Of a stretch of 64,000 nt of DNA, positions 13,638-26,718 are shown in pieces. Made by a program: the position numbers and the translations under genes. The stretch spans positions 12,389,719 to 12,453,718 of the forward strand of contig NC_064444.1 in NCBI RefSeq assembly GCF_023343835.1. Direction: 5' to 3'. Origin of the DNA: Lagopus muta (Eukaryota; Chordata; Aves; Galliformes; Phasianidae). The notes under the pieces were generated by a model that saw nothing but the letters and a program-made list of their open reading frames with translations, ran no database searches and was not told the DNA's origin. The number at the start of each line of letters is the position of its first letter. Position 1 is the stretch's first letter.

Positions 13638-16600
13638 ATGCATGTGTTATTCTTTTTATTGTTCTGCGTTGTGCTTGTTTCTAACTATTAAATCATGCCA
13701 GATCAATAGATAGCTGGCAGATTATTCTTTTAGGATCCTCCTGTGTTGTAGATGCTGCCTTTTTTTGTATCTCTCTAACCTTACTGTCACATTAGTTGAG
13801 CCTTTGATGCATTACTCTATTGATCTATTACTCTAAGATATGTTCCTATTCTTGATTAGTGTAGGACTTTTTGATTAGTATAGAACAGTCTTTTCTAGCT
13901 TATCTTTCTAGTCAGCATATGTTGATTTGTGTACCACATGCTGGCAGTTTGCTTTTATAAAGCTATAAAGAAAAATCTTGGAAAAATAGAACAGAATGTT
14001 TTTTTGCCATGTAAATACGGAAGGAGAAGAGTAGTGATGGAGCAGAGAGAATATTTCTCTTCCAGGGTTGTAAGAAAGTAAGCATTGAGAAATTCCATCC
14101 GTAGTTCTGAACTAAAACATCTATGCTTCAACTGTGTGCTCAGGGGCATAAAAAGGTTGTGGCTTAGTGGGTTGGAGGTGCTTAAAGCACAGTAAATAGC
14201 TCACTGTTATTGAGATATTTATTTGAGCATAAACCTGGTTCTGCTGGTCCACTGAAGCTGTAGAAATTCAGAAGTCTGGGATTGTGTATGAGGCAAATTA
14301 ATGTAGCTGTCAGTGAGGATGAGTTTCAGCCTGTGAAGAGCTTAAATCAGTCTTTGCCAAATCTGAAATGAAGTTGTAGATATCAGCTGTTTAACTACTA
14401 CGTATCCATTAAGAAATTAATATCTAAGCTTTAAAGGGAATTCTAGAGGTGAAAAATTATGAAACTTCTGTGTAGTTGTGTCCTATTGACACCTATCTCT
14501 CCAACTAAGAGAGGAGGACATTAGACAGAGTAAGGTAGGTGTGTGGATAGCTCGTCTATTATAAACTGACCTAGAGGTGGTCTGTCTTCTGATGTTTGAA
14601 AGTGGGTCATTTTCATTCTATTACATTTTTGAAAGAGAAAGACGAAATCCTGAGGGTGGAAAAAGCCTGTGTAACAAGGTGCTATCTTGATACATGATTG
14701 CATCAGCTTTGTGACTGATCACATTAGCATTTACTCTGATTATTAGAACTGCTGTATAATTTGAAATGCATACCTTTCTAGTAGCTGAATTAACTTAATC
14801 AGCTGTAGTATAATTTTATACTGTAACATTTTTCATCTGCATTTTGAATCCCTAAATGCAAATCAAGGATTAGTCGCTTAAAGGAAGTGTGCGACTGCCT
14901 TTAACACACTTGAAAATGTTTGCCCTTACACATAGTCAGAATCTTACAGGATCAGGAGAGAAAAAGACAATTTTACAGTTAACTTATCTTTTGGAAATAA
15001 CTGACATAAGTATGGTGAGAGATATTGGTATAAAATAGTGTAGCTATATGTTCACTTTGGTTTACTACAGCTGAGACACTGGCCCTTGTTGCTGGACTCC
15101 AAATGGCTGACAGGGACTGCACAAACCCATGGGTGCTGAAATAGTAGAAGAGAATACTGTCTGTCTCCTGGGTCTGCTGTAGGGCACTGCTTGCTGTAAA
15201 AGCTGAGTGAACCTCTGCATATTTCATGATTTAATTTTACCATCTTAGCTAATGTATGAGAGTATGTGATGTAACTTTATTCACAAGACTATAAGAAAAA
15301 TATTAAGATAGTAAAAGTTGTGTCTCTTCATATGTAGCGCTACCTTGAAAAGACATCGATACTTCATGGCTTATTTGAGATTCTTAGAGGCAAACTCACC
15401 AGTGTTTAAAAAAAAACAAAAACAAACATGCCACCAAATTGCCATGCACTTAGAATACATGTGCTCACACACAAAGTTTAAATTTTAAAAGTAGTTCATT
15501 GAAACCTTTGAAGTTTAAATAGTACAACTGTATCAACCATTTTGAAGTCTGTTTAACTGTGTGGACTTCTTTGATAAACACTTCTAAATGTATTTTTTTT
15601 AATTTATTATTTGAAAGCAAGATCTCTAGCTTTTTGAGAGCTAGTTGGTAGTATGGAGATTATTACAAAACAAAAACAGAGAAAACACACCTAAGCTTTG
15701 TTGTTCTTTTCACTGAGGAAAGTAAGACAGCAATTGAAAATTAGCAGTAGGTTAAGCGTGGAAATTGTGCTTAATAAATACCCTAGAAAAATAAAAGGAG
15801 AAAAGAATTCAGTGGTTTAAAAAAAAAAAAGTAGTATTTATTTTAAAATACAATAGAGCAGAAGTGCATACCATTAATGTGTGTCTTTTTAAAGAAATGC
15901 GACCTCTGTGGTTAAATCCAATGTAACCATTTAATTTTTCAAGGCCCTAATGAATATCTGAATAGCAGCAGTTTTTTCGCTGAGACTTCTGGTACATTAC
16001 TTTGTGATCATTAGGATTCCCTGAGGCAAACTCTTTCTGCAAGTAATGTGGGTGAAATTAGATGAAGAAAGCACTTGTTCTTTTAACCGTAACTCTTCTT
16101 GCCAGCCAATTCTCTCCCATTTTATTATATTACTACTTAAGGTATTTTTTTTTTTTTTTTTTTACTCTCACTTGCTACCTGTTTAATGCTTTATAAGAAG
16201 TCCAACAAAAATACAAGTAAATCATGTGCAATTCCCTGTTTTGCTCAGTATTCCCTGCCATTTCTTTAAGTAAACTTTTCAGGTTTCTTGCTAGTGAGCG
16301 TGTATTAGCAAGCATCTAACTCTTTTCAGCTTCAAAGTGAGACTGTGCTCAATGCCTCTTAAAAATGAATTAGGTGTTTTCCTAGGACAGGAATGAGATT
16401 TAGTGCTTCATAATTGATAGCTGCAATTTTTCTCTGGTCAGAGCTGAACCTTGTAAATTAGTATTACAAGGTCAATGATTCCAAACATCCACTTAGATGT
16501 TATTAAAAATTAAGAAAAAAGAATGTTTATCTTCATTTAGAAATTGCTGCAATTAGTAATCACCTTTGTTTATCAGCTTCATATTTATCATGAAGAATTT

Positions 16601-19600
16601 AATAGTAATCATTCTTGCTTCGGGGTCCCATGCAAGCTGCTCAGGGGAGTAGTTAAGCTGTGGCCATTTGGGAACTATCATTTAGTACAAATAGTGGAAA
16701 AAACAAACAAACAAACAAAACCAAAAAAAAAAAAAACCCAACAAAAACCACCTAAATTTAAAGGGATTTATTAAAACCAAAACCAAAGCCTCCCTGTGAG
16801 GGACTAGGAAGAAAAACAACAGGTGTCTCTTTGGAGGTGGAAAGTAAAAAATAGAAACTAACGGTCTCCATACTACTGATGCAGTTAGTTTCAGGACAGT
16901 AGCCAGTACTACACACAATAATTGTCAGAGCAACATTTACACTCTGTAAATATCCTGTGATTTCCAAAAGGTTCTTTTCTATGTTTTGTGTACTTGCAAA
17001 ATACAAAGAGTTAAAGATCTTGGAAATTTTTTTTTAAAGCATTACAAAATAGAAGTGCTGATCATTCTATCAGGCAAAATGTCCTTTACTGATTTTCCTT
17101 CATGATGTTGTGATTGTTTTGCATGCATGAAGTGAACTCCTATTTTGTGTACTGTTAACTGTATATTTTGTATAACAACAAAATAAGTAAACAATTTGCA
17201 TCTTGTATTTTAAATGGAAGAAGACACTAATAACATATTTTAAGCAAATACATACACTGCAAGACAAACTTTCTGAAAACTTATTTTCACTCTTTTCGTG
17301 ATGCTTGATGTTATTTTACAATGTTAGAACTGCGTTTTATGTAAAATTCTATGTAATTTCTATCTCAAAATTATCAGAAGTACAGTGCGCAGGTTTTCTT
17401 CCTATTAAGCATTAGTTTGCCTTACAGATCAGGATACAAATTTACCAAACTAATAATTTTGCTTGTTTCATCATGTTTTAACAGCCATTATTTCTTTTGC
17501 AAGTTAACTTAGTCTGAGACAAGCGTCTGCTTGCTCGATCTACTAATTTCCCTTTTTTTTGTTGTGTTCAGTATCCTTTCATCTTTATTCAATTCAGAAT
17601 GTCTCTATTTTTGTCATTTTTAACAAAGCACACATGTATGACTATATGACTATTCTGCTCTCTGTGTACATACAATTCTTCTTTACCAATTAGGCCAAAA
17701 ATGAGAACTGTCCTTTACTGCATATTACCCAAAATGTTACATCTCTTTATTTATCCTACCATTCTGTATTTGTTTTCCACTCCATTTGAAGGTAAGTATT
17801 CATGTTCACCCAGAAATGTAACTTAATACAATCTGATCTTGTGACCACATTTTTTAAGGCATCATATTTACTCCTTAAGACCAACACATTCAGGACTTGC
17901 TGTCTTCCTTCAATTTACAAAAAGTAAGCTCCAAAAAGATTGAGTTCCTCCTCACCTACCAACTTCTAAGGATGGCCGATTTGGGAGAAATAGCATCAAA
18001 AACTATTTGGAGAGTAAGGAAATAATTTATGAGATTAAGTGAGTTAATTATGCACGGCTTAGTTAAAGAACACCTGTGTGGTTCAAGAAGATTGGCAGTT
18101 ATTTAACAGATAAAAAAAGCAAGGAGAAGGTAAGTGGGATTGTTCAAGGACTGATGATCATCTGACTGGAATAGGGAAATGAAGCTTTTTTAAAAAAAAA
18201 CAAACAACACCTCCATTGTTTCAAAAAACTGCAATAACGTGTGCTCTTTCTGAGAGCCTTCTCGTGTTGGACAACCACAGTTTTAAAGTATGCTACTTCA
18301 AAATTACAATTTTTCATTTGATTGCTGTTGCTGAAGATATTTCCCAAGAGTGCTTTATCATCCATTTAATCTGTGTTAAAATCTTAGCATTTGCACCCAT
18401 TTAACTTATTGAAATTGCTGGTAGTAAAAAATAGCAGAGTTTAACCATCTTAGTCTGCAGTGAATTTGTTAAAATGATTTAAAATTATTTCCACAGTACT
18501 AAAATATCTGACCAAGAATGAACAACAGTGGAGATAATTTTGTTGTAACATAGAAATGATATAAACTGTGCAGTGTTTTAGTGATGCTTTAAGTGATATT
18601 TCTCTTCTGATGTTCATATTTTCAAGCACATGCACATCTGTATTCATTATTGGATATTCATTTATTCCTGTGACTTCTATTACATTTCTGTACTTAAAAC
18701 AGTATTCTGTCAGTCATTAAGAATGTTAGTTGAGGTTGCCTTTCTGTACCTGTCATTGTCTTCTAACAAGTGAATATGGGAAAAAAATCAAAACCAAATG
18801 ACCCTCCGTGTTAACGGCTTGATTAGATATGAAACAGGTTTGCATTCAAATATAGAAAAATTAGAGCTCCTGAAAATATGAAGCAGCTCTTTTCACATGA
18901 AAGTCTTTATTTCTTTAGGGTTTTTGTAGTATGAGATTTTATTACAATGGAATTGGAAATCTTCACCACAGAAATCATGGGTAACGTATTCTGCTTTCAG
19001 AAATTTCAGCAATAATGGAACTACACTGAGAGCAAAATTTAACTGATTTTTTAACTTCAATATTTAAAGGTGATTTCAAGATGAGTTGCTTTGAAGATCC
19101 TTGGTGACAGTCCACAGGTCCTCGTAAAATAATTGCTTATTATGTGAGCAGTGCTTACTCTTGCATTGCTATGAAGGTCCCGGCTGGGTGTTGATGAAAA
19201 TCAGAATGTTCACATTACCTGTGGAGGTTAAAAAAAAAGAAAAAAGGTCCTGTTAATATGTGAGATGCTTATGTAAGAAATGCTTGAATAATAAAATTTA
19301 TTGCCTTACTCTGTCAGTTCATGTGAAGGCATCTTTAGGAGCCTGGACACATTTTCATAGAGCAACAGCTCATGGAAAGAATTCTTTATGCAAAATGATT
19401 CCTTTAGGAAATTATTAAAATGAATCATTAATTGAGAATTTGTTTCACAAAGACACAGTCTTAATTTTTGAGCTAAATGTAGGCCACAGTGGAATAGGGT
19501 GAAAACATGGTGGTTTTTTTTTTTTCTTCAATCTCTGGAGTGAAGTCATAGAGTGATAATATTAAGTTGAAATGAATGTCAATTTCCAGCACTGGAAACC

Positions 19601-20650
19601 AAACTTTCCTCAGGTTAATACCAAATGTAAAACTCATTTCCTTTCACAGAGCTTTGCAATACTTTGGACTTGATGCTATAATATTCTTTGCATCTGATCC
19701 TACTCCATAAACATGAATTTTGGGTTATAAATATATTTTACTGTCATCTTCAATGTTCGTGCCAATCAGGAAAAGGACATCTGGATTGGATTCAACTTAC
19801 ACAAAAGCAATTTAAGGCTTCTGCTAGTTTTTGATTAGGGCCACATGCTACTTTGGCTGAAGGCATATGCAAATTGCTGAATTTTGAGAATAATTCTTCA
19901 CAGCCTCTTTCATTTTATGGGTAGAGACTAGAGATTGTTCCACAACACTGAAAAAATAGATGAGGCAAACCTTTTTTTATTTTTGCTTTCATATTTATTT
20001 TGTTGTTTTTCTGTTTATGCAGAATTCCTACTTGCCTTTTTATGTTCTTCTCCTCCCACCATTTTTATTTTATTATTCTGTCAATCCTGTGCTGAATAAG
20101 ATGATAACACAGTACAAACTTCTTTGCTGCTGCTAATCTATATAAATTCTTCAAGCTAGCATGTATCTCCAATCATCAGTAACTCCAGAAAATAGGAATC
20201 CTGCAGTAGTAATTGGCTAGAACTGAAGTAGTACTGCCGTTCTGTCTGTGCTGTTATAATATCATAATGGTGGTAGGCTATCCGGTAATGCTGCATATAT
20301 ATCCTTTGTTGAGGGTAAAAGCCAAAGGTATGTAACAGATGGGAACAAACATATTTGCCATGTTTGTTTTTTGTCGTTGTCAGCTTGATCTTATAAATTT
20401 TAACAATGGGAGAATTGTGTTCTGAAGTGTATAAAGATCTTTGGACGCTCAAAGACCATCATGCATTTCTCAGGAGCTTTGATAGACAACCTGAAAACAC
20501 CACTTAGTAATTAATGGTAAGGCCATGTTCATGGGCTAAGAACTTCTTTCCATCATTGCATGCTGTCTGCTCTGCTTCTGTGAGCTGAAGAAGCTTCTGC
20601 TTCTTGAAGTCAACTGGCATTTGCTAGAAATAACCAGAATCCCCCTCATA

Positions 20651-20665
20651 CCGCCAGAGGGCACG
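20651..20665 (+). promoter_or_regulatory. Candidate CTCF site, forward orientation
   Basis: Reads CCGCCAGAGGGCACG, matching the CTCF core CCASYAGRKGGCRSY at 13 of 15 positions. It is GC-rich in an otherwise AT-rich intergenic tract and is not part of a repeat I recognise. It faces downstream towards the LONP2 promoter. Confidence 0.5.
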
Positions 20666-22119
20666 CAGAGAGCATCAGTGTGTACGTTCACGTTACCTTT
20701 CAACATTGCTGAGATGTCATATCCTAAGAGTTTAACTCAGCTCAGGCTGTGGTTAAAGATTATGTTGACAATGCTTTGACCCTGTTAAGAAAAGTGCACA
20801 AGACACAATATTTTATGATGATCCAGATAAAGAAATTTCAGTTGTTCTGTATGCTTCTTCTTATTTCTCAAATACAAACAGATTTGACTTTGTTTTGGAT
20901 GGAAATCAGTTTTTAAATTCTGTTCCTAGTTGTGAAGGTTTTATTTAATTGTCCATCTGCCTCTTTTCTACTGGATTAATCAGTATGCTGGCATTCCATT
21001 TCCAGAGTTTCTTATCAGATTTTCCTTGGAACAAAAAATTAAGAATGTGCAAAATTAATTTTAACAATTTTAAAGAAACTATTTAAACCTGGTGGCAAAC
21101 TTCCTAAGACTTTTCCAGTTGTGAGGAAATGTTATTAACAGGGACTTAGTGATACATGTTCCAATTGTGTATGTTAACATGCATATATTTATATGTGTGT
21201 ATCTTAACTGGTGGGGACTTAGGAATCCCACTGATGTGAGCATGTACAGGACCAATAAATTAGACTAGTTTCAACCTTCCAGTCAATATTTTTCTCCACT
21301 GACATTTGGCTGTACACATTGCCAGTGGTTAGTCCTTAATCACAGGCAGTGGACATTCAGAAAGCTATTTCTGTTGCTCCTTAACAATCTTGTGAACTAG
21401 CTGAATGTAAAAAAAAAAAAAACAACAACAAAAAAAAAACCAACCGTGGACCTGTCTGTCTATGGTTAGTACTGATTGCTGAGTTCAAGATAATCAGAAT
21501 TAGAAACTCTTCAACAAGGAGAGCTGGAAGTGAAGGGGATGTTACTTTCCCCACCTCTCCTCTGATCTTAGTATTTCATGCTTCTCACCGCAGTTCTGAC
21601 ATGTCATTGTTTTGTTTCTTTTCTGGGGGTGAGAGGATGGAGGGGAGAAGAAGGACTTGTAGTCTTTGGGTCAGGCATCTTTCTAGCTTATTTTTCTCTT
21701 ATTACTCTGGTTTTGTCAGACACTGCGTTTTCTGCAGGATAAATTCTGGTTTCACAGGCTGTTTTTTCTGCCCACTTATTTTCTTTGTCCTTCATGTAGA
21801 TCTTGCTGCTTGAAGACATTTTTTTTCTGCCCTGTTTGTGCAACTGTATTACAGATCTGTTTGACTTTGTGTTATGCATATGAATATAAGAAAATATGCT
21901 TAGCTGCATTACAAAGTGCTTTTGTTATGTTTTGTTTTTTGAGGATTTTAAAAGATATGTTGATGCTCCTAACTGTTTTCTACATTGTCAGTGGTTTGGC
22001 TGTTGTATAATGCTCTTATGTCTAAGTTTAAAATACAAAAATATTGAGTGATACATCAGGCTTCTGCCTAGGCTACAGAAGTTTCTCTATTTTCATTTCT
22101 GTAACAGCTGAAGTTACAG

Positions 22120-22123
<4 letters not shown>

Positions 22124-22156
<33 letters not shown>

Positions 22157-22168
22157 CATGCATGCATG
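22124..22168. repeat. (TG)15 followed by (ATGC)n microsatellite
   Basis: Thirty bases of alternating TG are followed by about 15 bases of atgcatgcatgcatg. The tract is likely length-polymorphic and can adopt Z-DNA. A smaller alternating run of cata/tata motifs flanks it to the right. Confidence 0.95.
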
Positions 22169-23224
22169 TGAAAAATTAATATTTTAAAATGCATACCTAC
22201 ATACACAGACACGTATTTACAAATACTCCAGAAATTCTGTAGTTTCCTACTTGTTTTCTAGTGTTTCTCTGTCACTGTAATTCCCTTGTATCAGGTTCTA
22301 TATCTTTTTCCTCCTTGGAGTTTTTATCATCTGCATATTTGATCAAGGCACAGCTCCTTCCAATCTCCATAAATATTAATTATGTTAATTAAATATTAAA
22401 TGAATATAAATCATAATTAAAATTAAATGATTAAATATTTAGAGATCTATTGTTGCTGACTGTGAGACTAGATACCAGAAATTCTCTCCTAGTTAACGGT
22501 GTACCATTTATAATTGTTATGCTAATGAACGAGCAGCCAATTACTTGATTCAGACACATGTATTCATGTTGAAGTCACATCGTTCATTTTTCTTGAAATA
22601 GATTTTTTGGGCTGTACCACAGCAACTGATAAAAATACAGCAAAGATTTTGAGTGTAGGGAAAATGATTATAGTACAAGAACAGAGAATTATACTGACTA
22701 AAGGATGCTGGTGTTGTAAAAAGTGTTGGAAAGAGGAGCTACCTTGGTCTTTCTCTGTTTTCTGATGAAATATTCCTGACTGTGTGTCACGTGGCCTCGT
22801 ATGTTCAGCTAAAGTGCAAGCTTCTTGACAGCTTTATGTTTTAGCAAGTCGTCTTCAAAACTAAATTTGGAGCACATTTTAACATGAAATTTCAAGTGTG
22901 ATTCTGCAAGGTGAAAATGTGAAAACTACTTTGCTTGCTTTTGCGACATGTTTTGTCTTACAATTTTTTTGGTATCTTTTCCATGAAATATTATTTTCTG
23001 GGAGAATTTGAGCTGTAAGCTATTAGGGACAGAAGAACAGACTTCTTAGGGGATGTTTTCAGACTCCTACTCTGTTGAAATTCTCAATGTGGTGCAGTTT
23101 TCCTTTCTGTGAGGATCTCTTGTTCATCATTTCAGTAAAGAGAAGTAGCTGCCAATTGGGGAAAAAAGGATGGCATTCAGTACTCCAGAGATTTTCATGT
23201 TTCTCATCTTGATTTCATACTATA

Positions 23225-23765
23225 GCAAGGCTGCATTATGAAGCTGGACTTCATGGTGGAAGGTGTGCTGCTAGCAGGTGCAAGGAGGTGGTGCTTCCCC
23301 TTTCCTCAGTACCGGTAGGTATGGAGTGCTGTGTCCATTTCTGGGCTCTTCAGTGCAAGACAGATGTCGACATGCTGGTTTGAGTCTAGCAAATGGATGT
23401 GAAGGTTGAGTATTTGGAGCACCTAATGTCTGGTGCTCTTCAGTATGGGAAAAGAGAAGGCTTGGAGAGATGTTACCAAAATATGTAAATACTTGATGGG
23501 AGGATGAAAAGATGAATCCAGACTCAAGGTTGTGATGCCCAGCAAAGGGAGAAGTGTCAGTGGGCGAAACTGGGATAACAGTTTCTGTTTAAGCAGGAAG
23601 AAAATCTATGAGTGTGACCAAATGCTGGAGTAGACTGGCTAGTGAGCAAGTGGAACAAGGCTTGAGATGCTCAAAATCCAATTGATGATGCAGCATACTT
23701 TGGTTGATCCTGTTTTGAGCTGTGTTTATATACTAGGCTTCTCTAGACATCCCTTCCAACTGACT
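23225..23765 (+). mobile_element. Old CR1 retroelement, 3' half of ORF2 and 3' UTR
   Basis: Diverged but ordered matches to CR1: ggaggtggtgcttcccct, tggagtgctgtgtccatttctggg, ttcagtgcaagacagatgtcgacatgctgg in part, then aatacttgatgggagga, gatgcccagcaaagggagaa and finally acatcccttccaac. The frame is ruined. Its divergence is much greater than that of the copies at 36.3 and 49.5 kb. Confidence 0.85.
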
Positions 23766-24327
23766 GATAAAACACATCACTAGAGTTAATAACGGAATTG
23801 ACACTAATTTACTAGAGCATGTATATGATGACAGCATGGAAAAAGTCACATTAATGTTTGAAGTATTTGCATTGTCATCTCTTCATACTGCTTTAGTTTG
23901 AGCTTTTTATGATTTCCAAATATCTGCCCATCTTTTAAACAGGCAAGAAATCTGTCTTAAATTATTTACGCTACAATAGCATTCATGAGAAAGGTGTGAG
24001 GAGTTGGCATGGTTCCTATAAAGAAATAGCAGCATTTTATATCAGATATTGTGCTTCTGTCATTTTAACCTGTGAAGAAAAAGCTAAAATGTCCCTGAAA
24101 CATAGAAATCTAGTATGTCTGAAGCAACTTATTTTTCATGAATAGGACTAGATGTCACAGGCAAATTTAATGAAACAAGCTGACTATTCAATATATATTA
24201 ATTGTGACCTCTTTTGTGAGCTAAGGCTAAGACTTTGAAAAAATGCTTGAATATTTTATCCTGAATTGCATGCGTTAAAAGAAGCAGGGGAAGCGTACTT
24301 TCTTCTACATCAGTATTCATAGAATCT

Positions 24328-24328
<1 letters not shown>

Positions 24329-24373
<45 letters not shown>
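24329..24373. repeat. 45-base poly-T run
   Basis: Uninterrupted T. No retroelement body with a target duplication is obvious beside it, so it may be a simple expansion or the antisense tail of a very short retrocopy. Run lengths of this size are prone to sequencing and assembly error. Confidence 0.9.
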
Positions 24374-24379
<6 letters not shown>

Positions 24380-24608
24380 GCTGTTGTCACGTCTTGTCAG
24401 TTAATTTCCTGTAGGCTACTTTCCTGGAAAGCTACTTTGCTATTTTTTTCCCTTCTTGTTTTTCATGTAGCCACTACGAATAAAAAATAATTATTCATTT
24501 AAAATGCATTGGTATTTGCTTTGCAATAACAATTGTACTTTAAAAGATTTTTAATTACTATTGGAATTAAATCAGAAAGATCATGAAATACTCACTCTAA
24601 GCACTACT

Positions 24609-24623
24609 TGCGCCACCTGGTGT
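24609..24623 (-). promoter_or_regulatory. Candidate CTCF site, reverse orientation
   Basis: The reverse strand reads ACACCAGGTGGCGCA, matching the CTCF core at 13 of 15 positions, including the invariant AG-GGC block. It lies about 235 bp after the 45-base poly-T and is convergent with the forward motif at 20.65 kb. Confidence 0.5.
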
Positions 24624-25150
24624 TGGACATTTTAATATCAACGCTACATTAACCTGCAGTGTGTTGCTCAACTTTTGTTAGTCTGCCATACAAATAAAAG
24701 ACTTCAGACTACAGGTTCTTCCACATTGTGCTAGTCCTAAATAAGAAGTAAAACTCTTGTAGCAGTAGTAATAGTAGTAAGATCAGTTCTGTAGAGTGTG
24801 GGTTTTTGGGTTTTGTAAACCTTTTTTGTTTGTGGGCTTTTAAAGCTGTTCCTGAAGGAGTTCTTTTGTATTGACTTACTGGAGTGTTCGCTATATAGTG
24901 ACACATCACCAATAAGTGGTTTATAAATACTGCTGTTGAGGCAGATGAGACTAAAGGATAGTATTCCCTGTATTTGGAGTAAAATAGTGAGGCATCCTGA
25001 CTTTGAATAAAAACTGTAATTTTTATTCAAATTTGGTATCTAAAAAAAAAAAGTTGTTTTTTTGAAAAAGTAAAGGGTTGTAAATATATACATAAAACAG
25101 TTTGTTTCTCCCTTAAAAGAGAAGGAAAAGGGAGGCTACCATCTCATGCT

Positions 25151-25192
25151 TGTTGTAGGGGTTATACTGTCCTTTGCCTCCCCAGCAACCAG
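25151..25192 (+). repeat. 42-bp direct repeat, copy 1
   Basis: Begins tgttgtaggggttatactgt and ends ccccagcaaccag. It matches copy 2 at 26,677 with two mismatches in 42 bases; similarity stops sharply at both edges. The sequence begins with TG, as LTRs do, but I cannot assign a family. Confidence 0.85.
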
Positions 25193-26328
25193 AAAATGCA
25201 GAGATACCTCATGTATGCATTGTAATATCTCTTGGCAGTTGTTTCATTTCTTCACGTCCCTTTTTACAGCAGGTTTTTTGTAACAACTGGGACCTTTTTG
25301 ATATTGATAAACATCTCAAATTTTATAATAGATGCCAAAGAAGAATTTTTACACACAAATTTAACAAAAAACAAGGGAATAAGTAAAAATAACCAGAGGA
25401 ATATCTGCAATGTTTTTTATATCCTGTATCATAATATCCTATATCACAGTATTTTATTAGACAGCCAACTAGATTAAAATGTAGGTTCTGCCATGCTTAG
25501 CTAATACAATCATTTCTATGAAAAACAAGATTTTTGTTTTTAACTTACGTACATTAAAGAAATCAGAACGAAGTAGAAGAGTGGGTGGTTGCTGCATACC
25601 TGTGATATGTTTCAGTCAGAAGATTTCAGAATTTCAAGCAAATGAGGTCAGTGGCTACTTGACCTGAATTTAGACAACTGTATTAGAGAGGAAATTGGTT
25701 CTGGTATATTATTTCTTGAAACATCCTCAGGGAGTATGCAGTTACGATTACTTAGTGGCTTTAAATCAATGCAGCTGAAACAATTTTTATGATACTTGGC
25801 ATCTTAAAAATATTTTTGTAAACATGAAATTATGGATAAAATTTTGGCTAATGACTCTAGTTATGATGATGGCCAAAACCAGTAATGAACAACTGCATGT
25901 TTATGTAGCACTGATTCTGCCAAACGGATGTGTGAAGAAATAATTGCAAAGAGTTGACCAGTGTGAAAAAGATGATCTTTGTGTAGGAAGTCCTCTTTAG
26001 GATCAGGAAGTGAAACATTCTTGAGTTGGCATACAGAGTGCAGATGATGTGTTATCAAACTGTAAAAACACAGAGAAGTGTCTAAATCCAGGGCAGGTAG
26101 ACTACCCAGAGTTTGTCTCTGAATGGATATGATAGAAAGCACATCATATTGCAAGATGAAGAGGAGAAAGGAAGAACAGAACTACAATGAAAGTGGGAGG
26201 AAAAGGGAATTTCAAGGCAAAATACAATACCAGATAGGACTGAAAGTACATTAAATGCATGCAAAGACTGCTGAACAGCTCAGAAGTTGAAGCTGGTTAG
26301 CAGTACTTTTGCAATCAAATGATTTAGG

Positions 26329-26352
26329 AAAAAAAAAAAGGGGGGGGGGGGG
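26329..26352 (+). repeat. A11-G13 homopolymer pair
   Basis: Eleven A are followed directly by thirteen G. An isolated G run this long is rare and slippage-prone, so the exact length should be treated as uncertain. Confidence 0.85.
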
Positions 26353-26676
26353 CAGTAAATGGAGTCAAGAAATACTACTTAATCACAAACATTGCAAGTG
26401 ATGTTAAAGGAGGAATAAGAACAAGAGTAGGAGATTTTATATTTCATGTTACTTATTACACCCAAATGTGAGGCAGTGCAATAAGCAGGTCTCAGAAAGA
26501 AATAGCAGAATTTGACAGACTGTAAGAGGTGCAATGCAAGGCATTCTTGTTTCCTATCTTTCTCCTTTTATATTGTCTCTTCATCCTTAGTACTTACTGT
26601 GTCTCTTATCTCAGTTGCCTGTTTCTTCTGTTGATCATTTCCTTTACTGCCTGCTATTTTGTATTCTTCCTGTTTG

Positions 26677-26718
26677 TGTTGTAGGGGTTATACTGTCCTT
26701 TGCTTCCCCAGCAGCCAG
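26677..26718 (+). repeat. 42-bp direct repeat, copy 2
   Basis: Same 42-base unit as at 25,151, offset by 1,526 bp and in the same orientation. The sequence after the unit (ggcctactgccacatctatc) differs wholly from that after copy 1, so this is not a simple segmental duplication. Confidence 0.85.

Larger units (their letters stand above)
13189..23224. other. Intergenic DNA, no recognised gene
   Basis: AT-rich sequence without a recognised exon. It contains a 15-bp tandem repeat (13,593-13,637), poly-T at 16,145-16,163, A-rich low-complexity DNA at 16,700-16,745 and about 21,408-21,440, a (TG)n tract at 22,124 and the forward CTCF-like motif at 20,651. Short open frames overlap one another on both strands. 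Confidence 0.6.

Noticed and set aside
13475..13684. 69-codon frame encoding an NPS.LNPS.LNPP repeat
   Set aside because: The repeat is explained by a 15-bp DNA tandem duplication; nothing else supports coding.
25861..26154. 97-codon minus-strand open frame upstream of LONP2
   Set aside because: No domain or transmembrane pattern, no exon-like boundaries; length is within chance expectation for this many bases.
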